Shown: in pieces, positions 28,947 through 39,123 of the stretch
How positions within the stretch are numbered: position 1 is the stretch's first letter
Layout: every line of letters starts with the position of its first letter
From: an uncultured Actinomycetes bacterium
GTDB taxonomy: Bacteria; Actinomycetota; Thermoleophilia; RBG-16-64-13
Assembly (NCBI GenBank): GCA_903873715.1
Contig: CAIQPS010000030.1
Span: forward strand, 1-64,000
Length of the DNA stretch: 64,000 nt
Direction of reading: 5' to 3'
Notes under the pieces: generated by a model
Told to the model about the DNA's origin: nothing
The model's database searches: none
Seen by the model: the letters and a program-made list of their open reading frames with translations, nothing else
Program-made: the position numbers and the translations under genes

Positions 28947-31037
28947 ATGAGACACCGGGTCGGGGCAGATGTCGGGGGAACCTTCACCGATCTCGTCGCC
29001 ATGGATGAGGCTGGTCGCATCACCGTGGCCAAAGCCCCCACCACCCCGGAAGACCAGTCGGACGGTGTGCTCGACGCAGTGGCGCAAGCCGGTGTCGACC
29101 TTGCGTCCGTCGACTTCTTCTCGCATGGCACCACGGTGGGGGTGAATGCGGTCATCGAGAACAAGGGCGCCCGGGTGGCCATCATCACCACCGAAGGCTT
29201 CCGGGACGCGCTCGAGTTGCGTCGGGGGCAACGGGTCATCGACGACCCGGACGACATGTACGACCTGCAGATGGACCTCCCGCAGGACTACGTCGGAGGC
29301 TACGACCCTCTGGTAAGGCGTCCGCTGCGCTTCGAAGTCCCGGAGCGCCTGGACTACCAGGGCAGGGTACTCAAGGCTCTGGACGAGGACGTCGTGAGAG
29401 GCATCGCTGCCGAATTGCTTCGCATGGACGTCCAAGCCGTCGCCATCTGCTACCTGTTCTCCTTCATGAACCCGGCCCACGAGCAGCGCACCGCTGAGAT
29501 CCTCCGCGAGGAGTTGCCCGGGCTGCCCCTGTCGCTCTCGAGCGAGATCCTGCCGGTGATCCGGGAGTACGAACGCCTCAGCACGACGACCATCAACGCA
29601 TACGTCATGCCGGTCATGCAGTCGTACCTCCGCCGGCTGCGCGAGAGGCTCAAGGAACTGGGGTTCGGCAACGAACTGTTCCTCATGCAGTCCAGCGGGG
29701 GGATCATGTCGGCCGCCGTGGCCGCCAACCGGCCCGTCTACACCATCGATTCGGGTCCGGCCGGCGGCGTCTCGGCAGCGGCCCGGTTGGGTGTCTCTCT
29801 CGGCTACCCGGACGTCATCTCCTTCGATATGGGCGGGACGACGGCCAAGATCTGTGTGATCCGCGGCGGCGAGCCCGTGGTGACCACGCGCTTCTGGTTG
29901 GGCGGACGCTACTTCATGGGCGTGCCGGTCATGGACATGGTCGAGATAGGTGCCGGTGACGGCAGCATAGCGTCTGTCGACGCAGCGGGCGCGGTCCACG
30001 TCGGGCCGCGGAGTGCGGGGTCCGTGCCGGGCCCGGCCTGCTACGGCAAGGGTGGCGACGAGCCCACCGTCACCGACGCGGATCTGGTCCTCGGCTACAT
30101 CAACCCCGGCTACTACCTGGGCGGTGCCCTCACCGTCGACGTGGAGGCTTCGCGGGAGGCGATCCGGCGGAAGTTGGCCGAACGGTTGGGAGTCGGCATC
30201 GCGGAGGCCGCGCACGGCGTGTACCGGCTCGTGAACGCCAACATGATCGGGGCGACGCGGGTGGTGACGGTCCAGCGGGGCCATGACCCCCGGGACTTCA
30301 CCCTCGTCGTGTCCGGGGGGACGGCCGCGATCCACGCGGTCCGCATGGCGCAGGAGTTGCGAATACCCAGGGTCGTGGTGCCCCTCAACGCCGGCGTCTT
30401 CTCCGCCGTGGGGCTCATCAGTGCCGACACCCGCTACGACGTGCATCGCTCGTACGTGGTGCGGCTGTCGCAGGCCGACCCGTCGAGGCTCGAGACGATC
30501 TTCGCGGAGCTCGCCGCTGAAGCGTCGGCCAGGATCGAGGAGTCCGGCTGTCCGCCCGAGCGCGTGGTGCTCCACAGGCACGCGGACATGCGCTACCTGG
30601 GGCAGGCCCACGAAGTGCCGGTGGAAGTGCCGGAGAGCATGGTGCTGCGCATGGACGCCGCGGCTGTCGAACGGCTGGGGAATCTCTTCCACGACAAGCA
30701 CATGCACCTGTTCGGTCACGACTCCCCGGGGTCCGAGGTCGAGTTGATGACCCTGTCCGTGTCCGCGGTCGGGCCGTTGGGCCTCACTCCCATGGCCGAG
30801 ATAGCGGTGGGAGGCCCAGACCCGTACGAGGCGCGCAAGGGCCGCCGGCAGGTGTTCTTCGAGGAGGCAGGCGGCTACGTCGAGTGCGAGACGTACGAGC
30901 GGCTGCGCCTGTTGGCCGGCAACGTGGTCGCCGGACCCGCGGTGGTGGAACAGATGGACACCACGACGGTCATCCCGCCGGGGGAGACGGCCGTCGTGGA
31001 CCGTTTCGGGACGCTCGTCGTGGAGTTGGCGCAGTGA
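28947..31037 (+). CDS. Hydantoinase/oxoprolinase subunit A (HyuA-like)
   Basis: RVGADVGGTFTDLVAMDEAG, FFSHGTTVGVNAVIENKGARVAIITTEGFRDALELRRG, SFDMGGTTAKICVI. Confidence 0.95.
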   Translation: MRHRVGADVGGTFTDLVAMDEAGRITVAKAPTTPEDQSDGVLDAVAQAGVDLASVDFFSHGTTVGVNAVIENKGARVAIITTEGFRDALELRRGQRVIDDPDDMYDLQMDLPQDYVGGYDPLVRRPLRFEVPERLDYQGRVLKALDEDVVRGIAAELLRMDVQAVAICYLFSFMNPAHEQRTAEILREELPGLPLSLSSEILPVIREYERLSTTTINAYVMPVMQSYLRRLRERLKELGFGNELFLMQSSGGIMSAAVAANRPVYTIDSGPAGGVSAAARLGVSLGYPDVISFDMGGTTAKICVIRGGEPVVTTRFWLGGRYFMGVPVMDMVEIGAGDGSIASVDAAGAVHVGPRSAGSVPGPACYGKGGDEPTVTDADLVLGYINPGYYLGGALTVDVEASREAIRRKLAERLGVGIAEAAHGVYRLVNANMIGATRVVTVQRGHDPRDFTLVVSGGTAAIHAVRMAQELRIPRVVVPLNAGVFSAVGLISADTRYDVHRSYVVRLSQADPSRLETIFAELAAEASARIEESGCPPERVVLHRHADMRYLGQAHEVPVEVPESMVLRMDAAAVERLGNLFHDKHMHLFGHDSPGSEVELMTLSVSAVGPLGLTPMAEIAVGGPDPYEARKGRRQVFFEEAGGYVECETYERLRLLAGNVVAGPAVVEQMDTTTVIPPGETAVVDRFGTLVVELAQ

Positions 31038-32908
31038 GCGCGGTCGCCTCCGGAGGCCGGGGGGCGGGCGCCGGTCCGCGGGACGCCTTCACGCTGGGCG
31101 TGCTGCGCAGCCTGCTCGAGTCCATACCGTTGGAGATGGCCGAGGTGCTCAAGCGCACCTCGTACCATCCCATCTTCAACGAGGTCCTCGACTTCTCCAC
31201 GGCGCTGCTCGATAGGGAAGGCCGCCTGATCGCGTCGTCCATGGGGGTGACCGTCCATCTCGGCGCCTTGGAACTCAGCGCGGGAGCGATCATCCGCTTC
31301 TTCGGCCCGGCCGGGCTCGCTCAGGGTGACGTGGTCATCCACAACAACCCGTTCCCAGGGGGGACCCACCTGCCCGACGTCGACGTGGTCGCTCCGGTGT
31401 ATCACGAGGGCGAGTTGGTGGCGTATGCGGTCGCGCGGGGTCATCACGGGGACATAGGAGGCATGCATCCGGGGAGCTTCGCCGGCGACACGGTGAGCAT
31501 CTTCCAGGAAGGGGTGCGCATCCCGCCGATCAAGCTCTACAAGGCGGGCGTGCTCAACGAGGGGGTCCGCGACCTGTTCTTGGCCAATGTGAGAGTCCCT
31601 CAGTTCTCCTGGGGCGACCTGCAGGCTCAGGTGGCCGGCTGCCGGCTCGGGGCGAAGCGGATCGGCGAACTGTTCACCAAATACGGCTCAGACGAGATGG
31701 TGGCCACCATGGACTGGGCCATGGACCACTCCGAGCAGCTCATGCGGGCGGAGATCGCGGCCATCCCCGACGGGGTGTACGTGTTCGAGGACTTCCTCGA
31801 TAACGACGGTATCGATACCGAGCGGCCGGTCAAGATCCACGTGAGGATCACCGTGGCCGGCAGTGACATCACCGTGGATTTCAGCGGCTCCGACGCGCAA
31901 GTGAAGGGCCCGGCCAACTGCGTCCTCGGCGTGACCTATTCGGCCACGTATTGTGCCCTCTTCAATCTCACCGACCCCACCATCCCCAAGAACCATGGGT
32001 GCTATCGCCCGGTGACCATCGTGGCCCCGGAGGGACTGGTGGTCAACGCCCTGTTCCCCGCGCCGGTGGTGAGCGGCAATACCGAGACGTCCCTGAGGAT
32101 CATCGACACGGTCAGCGCCGCGCTGGCCCGGGTGATCCCTGAGAGGGTCATAGGTGGGGATTCGGGCACGGCCACCGCGCACATCGCCGGCGGCTTCGAC
32201 CCGCGTACCGGTGAGTACTACGCCTGGTACCTCGGATCCGACCCCACGGCGTGGGGCGCCCGGGCGACCAAGGACGGCTTCGAACTGGCCGGCGGCCCGC
32301 GCATCGGGGGCAGCGTGTCCCAGGTGTCGATGGAGGTGTTCGAGACCCGCTACCCGTTCCTGGTGGAGAGTTACGCGTTCATGCCGGACAGCGGCGGCCC
32401 GGGGCGGTTCCGGGGCGGGATGTCGGGAGTGACGATCATGCGGCCGCTGGGCCACGAGTGCGAGGTGGGCGGCGCCAACGACCGGTGCGTGATACCGCCG
32501 TACGGGGTGTTCGGGGGCATGCCCGGGCTGCACGGCGAGAACAAGATCATCCACGCGGACGGCGCGGAGACGCCTATCGACCGGGCGGGGGGCAAGATCG
32601 CCCGGCCGGGAGACGTCCTCTACTTCCGGGCTCCGGGCGGCGGGGGCTACGGCGATCCCCTCGACCGGGATCTGGACCGTCTGCAGCACGACCTCGACAT
32701 CGGCCTGGTCTCTCCCGAGAGCGCCTCACGCGACTACGGAGCGGTGCTGGACGACACCGGCAGTTCGATCGACAGGGCGGCCACCGAGGTCAAGCGGGCT
32801 GCGCTCAGGGGCGAGTGGATGCGGTCGCGCATCTTCATAGACCAGAAGACCCGGCCCTTCGCCCGGATACCCTTCCGTACGGTGGCCATGGACGAGCAGA
32901 TCCCATAA
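31034..32908 (+). CDS. Hydantoinase subunit B (HyuB-like)
   Basis: VIHNNPFPGGTHLPDVDVVAPVYHEGELVAYAVARGHHGDIGG, GGGGYGDPLDRD; GTGA overlap with hyuA. Confidence 0.95.
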   Translation: MSAVASGGRGAGAGPRDAFTLGVLRSLLESIPLEMAEVLKRTSYHPIFNEVLDFSTALLDREGRLIASSMGVTVHLGALELSAGAIIRFFGPAGLAQGDVVIHNNPFPGGTHLPDVDVVAPVYHEGELVAYAVARGHHGDIGGMHPGSFAGDTVSIFQEGVRIPPIKLYKAGVLNEGVRDLFLANVRVPQFSWGDLQAQVAGCRLGAKRIGELFTKYGSDEMVATMDWAMDHSEQLMRAEIAAIPDGVYVFEDFLDNDGIDTERPVKIHVRITVAGSDITVDFSGSDAQVKGPANCVLGVTYSATYCALFNLTDPTIPKNHGCYRPVTIVAPEGLVVNALFPAPVVSGNTETSLRIIDTVSAALARVIPERVIGGDSGTATAHIAGGFDPRTGEYYAWYLGSDPTAWGARATKDGFELAGGPRIGGSVSQVSMEVFETRYPFLVESYAFMPDSGGPGRFRGGMSGVTIMRPLGHECEVGGANDRCVIPPYGVFGGMPGLHGENKIIHADGAETPIDRAGGKIARPGDVLYFRAPGGGGYGDPLDRDLDRLQHDLDIGLVSPESASRDYGAVLDDTGSSIDRAATEVKRAALRGEWMRSRIFIDQKTRPFARIPFRTVAMDEQIP

Positions 32909-32927
32909 AGCGAGCAAGGAGCGACGC

Positions 32928-33335
32928 ATGAAGAAGAAGACCTATCCGCTCTACTACGGGGGACAGAAGCAGCGCTTCGCCCGGTCTGTCGTCGTCGGCG
33001 ACCTGGTGTTCCTCTCGGGGATGAGCGGCCGGACGATGGAGACCGGCGATGTCTCGTCCGCCGACGTGAGGGAGCAGATGCTCGTGGCGCTCGACAAGGT
33101 CAAGGCGGCCCTTGAGGAGGCGGGTAGCTCGATGGACCACATCGTGAAGACCACCATCTACCTGAAGGACGTCAAGGACTACCAACTGATGCGCGACACC
33201 GAGTGGGAATACTGGCAGAAGCACGCGCCCGGGCTCATCGAAGAACCGCCCGCGAGCACCTTCGTCATGCCGGCTTCGCTCGCCCGCTCGAGCATGCTCG
33301 TCGAGATCGACGTCGTGGCCTGCCTCAAGGACTGA
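32928..33335 (+). CDS. RidA (YjgF/YER057c/UK114) family protein
   Basis: ARSVVVGDLVFLSGMSG, VREQMLVALDKVKAALEEAGSSMDHIVKTTIYLKDVKDY. Confidence 0.9.
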   Translation: MKKKTYPLYYGGQKQRFARSVVVGDLVFLSGMSGRTMETGDVSSADVREQMLVALDKVKAALEEAGSSMDHIVKTTIYLKDVKDYQLMRDTEWEYWQKHAPGLIEEPPASTFVMPASLARSSMLVEIDVVACLKD

Positions 33336-33392
33336 ACCAAAGATGTTCGCAAGCCGGCGGCCGTACGGCGCCGGCGCCGACAAGGAGCTGAC

Positions 33393-34253
33393 ATGAGCAT
33401 GAAGCTGTACATCCTGGACGGCGGCCAGATGTGGGTCGAACGCGGGTTCCTATGGCACTTCGGGGACGGTGCCGCTACCGGTGAGGAATACCACGAAGGC
33501 CCGTTCGGTATCCGCAACATCCAGTTCTTCATCGACCACCCGAAAGCCAAAGTGGTGTTCGACCTGGGCTTCACCAGCGAGTGGTTCGACCGACTCCCCG
33601 GCTTCCCGCATCGCCGGGGGCCGCACGGCCACCATCTCATGAAGACGCCCGACCAGAACCCCGTGAGCCAGCTTGCCAAGATAGGCGTGAAACCTGATGA
33701 CATCGACTATGTGGTCATCTCCCACCTCATGAGCGAGCATACGGGGTACCTGCCCGAGTTCGCCGGCACGAAGGCCAAGATCGTCGTGCAGGAGGCGGAG
33801 ATGGAGTACGCGAGCCGGATCGGCACGCCGCCGCGCCCGGGTGACGAGCCCGCGGTGGAGCAGTTCCATACCTGGATGTACGTCCGCGACTACTTCGAGA
33901 AGAAGGGGCTCGACTACCTCTTCATCGACGGCGACTACGAGTTGCTGGGGAGGGACGTCGAGATACTCAGCCTGCCCGGCCACACGCCCGGCTTCCAGAA
34001 CGTCATGGTGCGGTTGCCCAAGACCGGCCCGGTGTTCCTCTCGGCGTGCGAACACCGCGGCATGTACTACGACGTCCCGGTGAACGGCTACGCGCCGGGC
34101 ATCCCGCACGCCTTCACCTGGTCGGCGGCCGGTGAGCTTTGGAGTTTCAAACGAGTGCGCGACCTTGTGGAGAAGGAAGAAGGCCAGATCTTCTTCGGTC
34201 ACGACCAGGAGCAGTTCGAGACGCTCAAGGCCTGCCCGGAATACTACGAGTAG
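33393..34253 (+). CDS. MBL-fold (AHL lactonase-like) protein with variant metal motif
   Basis: VVISHLMSEHTGYLPEF, LSLPGHTPGFQNVMV, FFGHDQEQFE. Confidence 0.82.
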   Translation: MSMKLYILDGGQMWVERGFLWHFGDGAATGEEYHEGPFGIRNIQFFIDHPKAKVVFDLGFTSEWFDRLPGFPHRRGPHGHHLMKTPDQNPVSQLAKIGVKPDDIDYVVISHLMSEHTGYLPEFAGTKAKIVVQEAEMEYASRIGTPPRPGDEPAVEQFHTWMYVRDYFEKKGLDYLFIDGDYELLGRDVEILSLPGHTPGFQNVMVRLPKTGPVFLSACEHRGMYYDVPVNGYAPGIPHAFTWSAAGELWSFKRVRDLVEKEEGQIFFGHDQEQFETLKACPEYYE

Positions 34254-34304
34254 AAGCGTGCGGGCCTCGGCCGCGACCGCCGGGCCCGGGCAAAGGGGGA
34301 GACC

Positions 34305-35207
34305 ATGCACCGCGCGTTGTTGCCCTTCGAGTTCTCCGAGCCGGCATCCGTGGAGGAGGCCGTCGCCCTCGTCGACGGCGGCCGCGCCCGGGCGCTGGCC
34401 GGCGGCGTCGACCTGGTGCTGAAGATGCGGCTGCGGCAGGAGACGCCGGAGCGGGTGGTGAGCCTCCAGAAGATCGCCGGCCTGGACCACGTCCGCGTTG
34501 ATGCCCATGGCGGCGGGGCGCTGCACATCGGAGCGCTCGCCACTCTGCGCCAGGTGGAGCAGTCGGCTGCGGTGACACAAGGCTGGCCGCTCCTGGCGGA
34601 GGCCATCGCGTCGATCGTCTCGATGCAGACCAAGGTCATGGGGACACTCGTGGGCAACCTGTGCGTGGGCACCCCCGCCTCCGACGTGGCGCCCGCGCTG
34701 TTCGCGCTGGGCGCGCGGGTCAAGATCGCAGGTGTCGGCGATGAGCGGGACATCGCCGTCGAAGATTTCTTCCTGGGGCCGGGGGTCACCGCAGTCCGGC
34801 CTCATGAGCTGGTCACCGAGGTCGTGGTGCCCGCCCGGCCGGTGGGCAGTGCGGGCCGGTTCCTGAAGCTGTCCAAGACGGCTGATGATATCGCCAAGGT
34901 CAACGTCGCCGTCTCGGTGGCGTTCTCCCGCGGGACGTGCGCGCATGCGCGCATAGCGATCGGGTCTGCTGCGCCGACGCCCGTCAGGGCCGTGGCCGCC
35001 GAAGAGTTGTTGTTGCGAGAAGATTGGTGCCCCGCGACGGCGAAGGCTGCAGCGGAGGCGGCTGCGCGGTCGGTCCGCCCGATCTCCGACGTGCGCTCCA
35101 CCGCGGACTACCGGGCGGAGATGGTGAAGGTGCTCGTGCGGGACGCTCTGACGCAGGCGGCTGATGGGGCCGGCGTACTCGACGGCCACGACGGGAAGGA
35201 GGCGTGA
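34305..35207 (+). CDS. FAD-binding subunit of molybdenum hydroxylase (XdhB/CoxM-like)
   Basis: EAVALVDGGRARALAGGVDLVLKMRLR, LHIGALATLRQVEQS, GNLCVGTPASDVAPALFALGA. Confidence 0.93.
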   Translation: MHRALLPFEFSEPASVEEAVALVDGGRARALAGGVDLVLKMRLRQETPERVVSLQKIAGLDHVRVDAHGGGALHIGALATLRQVEQSAAVTQGWPLLAEAIASIVSMQTKVMGTLVGNLCVGTPASDVAPALFALGARVKIAGVGDERDIAVEDFFLGPGVTAVRPHELVTEVVVPARPVGSAGRFLKLSKTADDIAKVNVAVSVAFSRGTCAHARIAIGSAAPTPVRAVAAEELLLREDWCPATAKAAAEAAARSVRPISDVRSTADYRAEMVKVLVRDALTQAADGAGVLDGHDGKEA

Positions 35208-35692
35208 TGGCCAAGGAGATCGCGACCTTCATCGTCAACGGTCAGGGATACGAGGTGATCGTCGAGCCGCACATGCTTCTCATCGACGTGTTGCGGGACT
35301 CCATCGGTCTCGTCGGCACGAAGTACGGCTGCGGCGCCGGCGACTGCGGGGCATGCACCGTGCTGCTTGAGGGGAAGCCGGTGTTCGCCTGTCTCACCCT
35401 TGCCGTGACGGCCAGGGACAGGAGCCTGACGACCATCGAGGGACTGGCGGACGGCGCCGGACTGCACCCGATCCAGCAGGCCTTCGTGGACGCCGGGGCC
35501 GTTCAGTGTGGTTTCTGCACGCCGGGTATGGTGCTCACCACAAAGGCCCTGCTCGACGAGAACCCTGAACCGACGCGCGGAGAGATCAAGGCCTTCCTGG
35601 CCGGCAACCTGTGCCGGTGTACCGGCTATGTCAAGATCGTGGAGGCTGTCGAATCGGCCGCGGGCATACTCAGGAACGGGGGTGCGCGATGA
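35204..35692 (+). CDS. [2Fe-2S] subunit of molybdenum hydroxylase (XdhC/CoxS-like)
   Basis: GTKYGCGAGDCGACTVLLEGKPVFAC, QCGFCTPGMVLTTKALL, LAGNLCRCTGYVKI. Confidence 0.96.
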   Translation: MMAKEIATFIVNGQGYEVIVEPHMLLIDVLRDSIGLVGTKYGCGAGDCGACTVLLEGKPVFACLTLAVTARDRSLTTIEGLADGAGLHPIQQAFVDAGAVQCGFCTPGMVLTTKALLDENPEPTRGEIKAFLAGNLCRCTGYVKIVEAVESAAGILRNGGAR

Positions 35693-38016
35693 CCAACGAG
35701 CCTCACTCCGAGTTCTCCTCTGTCGGCAAGTCTCTGGCCCGTCCGGATGTGGCGGCAAAAGCGACCGGTGCGGCCAGGTTCAGCGCCGACATCGCTCTGC
35801 CCGGCATGCTCATAGGGCGTATCCTGACCAGCCCGCACGCCCATGCCCGCATCGTTGCCATCGATACGTCGCGGGCCAAGGCCCTACCGGGCGTGGCCGC
35901 GGTGATCACTCACGCCGACGTGCCGAAACGGGGCTTCACCCGCTCCGTGATGGCCGAAGGCCTGCCTCCGTTCGCTTACGAGACGGAGAACCTGGACCAG
36001 TACATCCTGTCGGACAAGGCCCGCTACATCGGGGACTGGGTCGCGGCCGTCGCAGCCGTCGACCTCTACGTGGCCGAACGGGCTCTGGACCTCATCGAAG
36101 TGGAGTACGAAGTGCTGCCGGCCGTCTTCGACCCCGAGGACGCGCTCGCGCCAGGCGCCCCGGTGGTGCACAAGGGCTGGAAGGACAACGTCGCCGGAGT
36201 CATCGAGCACCCGTTCAACCGGGGCGATCTGGATGCGGCGCTGGCCTCTTCCGCCCATGTCGCCGAGTTCTCGGGCCGCAATTCGCGGCAGAAACAGGCC
36301 CACATGGAGCCGGACGCCGCCATCGCGTCATGGGACGACAAGGGGCGCCTGACGGTGTGGTCCCCCAGCCAGAACGCCCATCTCGCGAAGAAGGCGATGG
36401 GCCGCCGGGTGTTCGACATCGGCGAAGGCAACGTCCGCTGGATCACCCCGGCGGTCGGCGGCGGCTTCGGCGCACGCCTGTCGTTCGGCGTCGAGCCGGT
36501 GGCGGCGATGCTGGCGAAGGTCACCGGTAGACCCGTGAAGGTCTTGGTCACGCGTGAGGAAGACTTCAACGGTTGGAACAGCCGTACGGAGCAGAGGCAA
36601 ACGATCCGGGTCGGCGTCGGCGAGGCCGGGGAGATCACGGCCATCGAGCAGGACGTCCTGTCGGATTCCGGTGCCTACTTCTCGCACAGCGGCACGATCA
36701 GCGCCGTCAACATGCAGTCCACACTGGGCGTCATGCGTTCCCCCGTGGTGCGAGGCAAGGCGCTGATGGTGTACACCAACAATCCGACGGCCAGCGGCAT
36801 GCGTGGCTACGGCAACCCGGAAGGCTCGTTCATACTGCAGCAGGCCCTCGACATAGCGGCCGAGAAGTGCGGCATGGACCCGGTGGACTTCCGGCTCAAG
36901 AACGCGCGCGGGCCGGGTGAGCCGAGTATGTGGGAGCCGCAGGCCATCACCACCTGCGCGTTGCCGGAGTGCATCCGTCGCGGGGCCGTGGCCATAGGGT
37001 GGGACCAGAAGTGGCACGGCTGGGGTGCCGGCAAGGAGGGCCGCTACAGGCGCGGAGTGGGCATGTCCATCATGACGCACGCGAGCGGCGCAGGCGGGTT
37101 CCTGCTGGAGCATTCCACTGCGGTCATGAAGTTGGACGAAGACGGAACCGCCAGTCTCTCCGTGAGCCCCTGTGAGATGGGGCAGGGCATCCTGGGGGTC
37201 CTCGCGCAGATCGCGGCCGAGGGGGCCGGCCTCCGCTACGAGGACGTCCGGACAGTCACCGGCGACACCGACGTGACGCTGTTCGACATCGGGACCCATG
37301 CCAGCCGTTCCACGTATGCCATCGGCAACGCGGCGCTCGATGCGGCGCGCAAAGTCAAGGCGATCGTGGTGGAGCGCGCGGCCCGCATGCTCGGGGTCGA
37401 GTCCGAGGGACTCGACGTTCGCGACGGCCGCGTCTTTGCCGTCGCCGACTCGAGCGTGGGCGTGAGCGTGGCCGAGGTGGCTCATGCGGGGATCTACGAG
37501 TACGGCACCGACGCCCGGCATATCATGGCCACCGGCAAGCATCAGAGTGTCATGCATTGTCCCAACTTCCAGGCCGGTTTCGCCGAGATAGAGGTGGATG
37601 TCGAGACCGGTGTCATCAAGGTGCTCAAACTTGTGATCGCGCACGACATCGGCCGGGCCATCAACCCGCTGACGGTCGAGGGTTGTCTCGAGGGAGGGGC
37701 CGCGCAGGGTCTGGGCTACGCGTTGACCGAGGACCTCGTCATCGACAAGGGGACCGGCAAAGTGGTCAGCGACAGCTTTGCCACGTACAAGATGCTCTCC
37801 GCACTCGACATGCCCGAAGTCGAGGTGATCCTGGTCGAGGAACCCGACCCCACAGGCCCGTTCGGAGCCAAGGGGGTGGGCGAGACCGGTATCACGAACG
37901 TCGCTCCCGCGATAGCCAACGCCCTCTACGATGCCGCCGGTGTGCGGGTCCATTCTCTGCCGATCACACCGGAGAAGGTCTTGGAAGCTCTGCGGGCGCA
38001 CGGGGCGGGAGCGTGA
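35689..38016 (+). CDS. Molybdopterin-binding subunit of molybdenum hydroxylase (XdhA/CoxL-like)
   Basis: SVGKSLARPDVAAKATGAARFSADI, AVGGGFGARL, GMRGYGNPEG, GAKGVGETG. Confidence 0.95.
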   Translation: MTNEPHSEFSSVGKSLARPDVAAKATGAARFSADIALPGMLIGRILTSPHAHARIVAIDTSRAKALPGVAAVITHADVPKRGFTRSVMAEGLPPFAYETENLDQYILSDKARYIGDWVAAVAAVDLYVAERALDLIEVEYEVLPAVFDPEDALAPGAPVVHKGWKDNVAGVIEHPFNRGDLDAALASSAHVAEFSGRNSRQKQAHMEPDAAIASWDDKGRLTVWSPSQNAHLAKKAMGRRVFDIGEGNVRWITPAVGGGFGARLSFGVEPVAAMLAKVTGRPVKVLVTREEDFNGWNSRTEQRQTIRVGVGEAGEITAIEQDVLSDSGAYFSHSGTISAVNMQSTLGVMRSPVVRGKALMVYTNNPTASGMRGYGNPEGSFILQQALDIAAEKCGMDPVDFRLKNARGPGEPSMWEPQAITTCALPECIRRGAVAIGWDQKWHGWGAGKEGRYRRGVGMSIMTHASGAGGFLLEHSTAVMKLDEDGTASLSVSPCEMGQGILGVLAQIAAEGAGLRYEDVRTVTGDTDVTLFDIGTHASRSTYAIGNAALDAARKVKAIVVERAARMLGVESEGLDVRDGRVFAVADSSVGVSVAEVAHAGIYEYGTDARHIMATGKHQSVMHCPNFQAGFAEIEVDVETGVIKVLKLVIAHDIGRAINPLTVEGCLEGGAAQGLGYALTEDLVIDKGTGKVVSDSFATYKMLSALDMPEVEVILVEEPDPTGPFGAKGVGETGITNVAPAIANALYDAAGVRVHSLPITPEKVLEALRAHGAGA

Positions 38017-38393
38017 CACTGCCGCGGGCGCGGACGGCGCTTCGGCGGGAACTGAGCGGCCGGGGGTTTCCTGTCGCCGAAGACACGGTATCCCTGCGGA
38101 AGGAAGTCTACGTGTGGGGCGAAGGCGACCGCGCCGCCGCGGTGTTCGAGTTCAAGGCGACGGCGGTAGAAGCGGCCGAGACCATGTACCAGGGAAGGTG
38201 GACCAGCGATCTGCCACCTCGGTTCGCGGTGATGCCGGCCACGGAGCAGGACGCCCCCGAGGCGGACTTCCTGCAGCAGGCGGGGTACAGTGTGCTCTTC
38301 TTCACGGGGGACGGGCAGGATATCCTGTTCATCGACCTCGAGAAAGCTCTCGAGAAGATAGGGCGGCCCGCCTCGGCGCCGCCGGCTACCTGA
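38013..38393 (+). CDS. Hypothetical protein (126 aa), translationally coupled to Mo-hydroxylase
   Basis: GTGA overlap with upstream stop; VTLPRARTALRRELSGRGFPVAEDTVSLRKEVYVWGEGDRAAAVFEFKATAVEAAETMYQGRW... Confidence 0.7.
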   Translation: MTLPRARTALRRELSGRGFPVAEDTVSLRKEVYVWGEGDRAAAVFEFKATAVEAAETMYQGRWTSDLPPRFAVMPATEQDAPEADFLQQAGYSVLFFTGDGQDILFIDLEKALEKIGRPASAPPAT

Positions 38394-38404
38394 GGAGACG
38401 GACG

Positions 38405-39112
38405 ATGACCGAGCAGAACAGCGGCTGCACCACCAAGCTGGTGACCATCCCGGCGCGGCCCGGCCCCATCGAGATCGACCTGGCGCGCACCGCCGTCATC
38501 GTCGTGGACATGCAGCACGCGTTCGTGAGCCCCGGCGGCATGTTCGCCGAGGCGGGGTACGACATCTCGGGCGCTCCGGCGTGCATCGACAACAACGCCC
38601 GCCTGCTGCCGGCGCTGCGCGCGGCGGGGGTCAAGATCGTGTACCTCATGATGAGCTACAACCCCGACTACTCCGACTCCGGCGGACCCGGCTCGCCCAA
38701 CTACCACAAGGAACTGGGGATGGCCCTCATGACGGCCGATCCAGCCAAGTGGGGCAGATACGTCACCTACGGCACCTGGGACGAGCGCATCGTCGACGAG
38801 ATCGCTCCGCAGCCGGGCGATATCGTGGTGCGCAAGCAGCGGTACTCGGGCTTCGCCGGGACGAACCTGGACATGATCCTCAAGACCCACGGCATCAAGT
38901 ACTGCTTCTATACGGGAGTCGCCACCAACGTGTGCGTGGAGACCACGCTCCGGGACGGCTACCTGCTCGACTACTGGCCCATCATGGTCTCGGACGCCTG
39001 CAACAACTCCGGGCCCGAGCACAACCGGCTCGCCACCGAATGGAACGTGGAGCACGCGTTCGGCTGGCTGGCCACGACCACTGATGTGATCACGGCGGTA
39101 TCCGGGCACTGA
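38405..39112 (+). CDS. Isochorismatase-family cysteine amidohydrolase (RutB / N-carbamoylsarcosine amidase-like)
   Basis: VIVVDMQHAF (Asp), VVRKQRYSGFAGTNLD (Lys), TGVATNVCVETTLRDGYLLDY (Cys). Confidence 0.92.
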   Translation: MTEQNSGCTTKLVTIPARPGPIEIDLARTAVIVVDMQHAFVSPGGMFAEAGYDISGAPACIDNNARLLPALRAAGVKIVYLMMSYNPDYSDSGGPGSPNYHKELGMALMTADPAKWGRYVTYGTWDERIVDEIAPQPGDIVVRKQRYSGFAGTNLDMILKTHGIKYCFYTGVATNVCVETTLRDGYLLDYWPIMVSDACNNSGPEHNRLATEWNVEHAFGWLATTTDVITAVSGH

Positions 39113-39123
39113 AGGAGGCCGAC

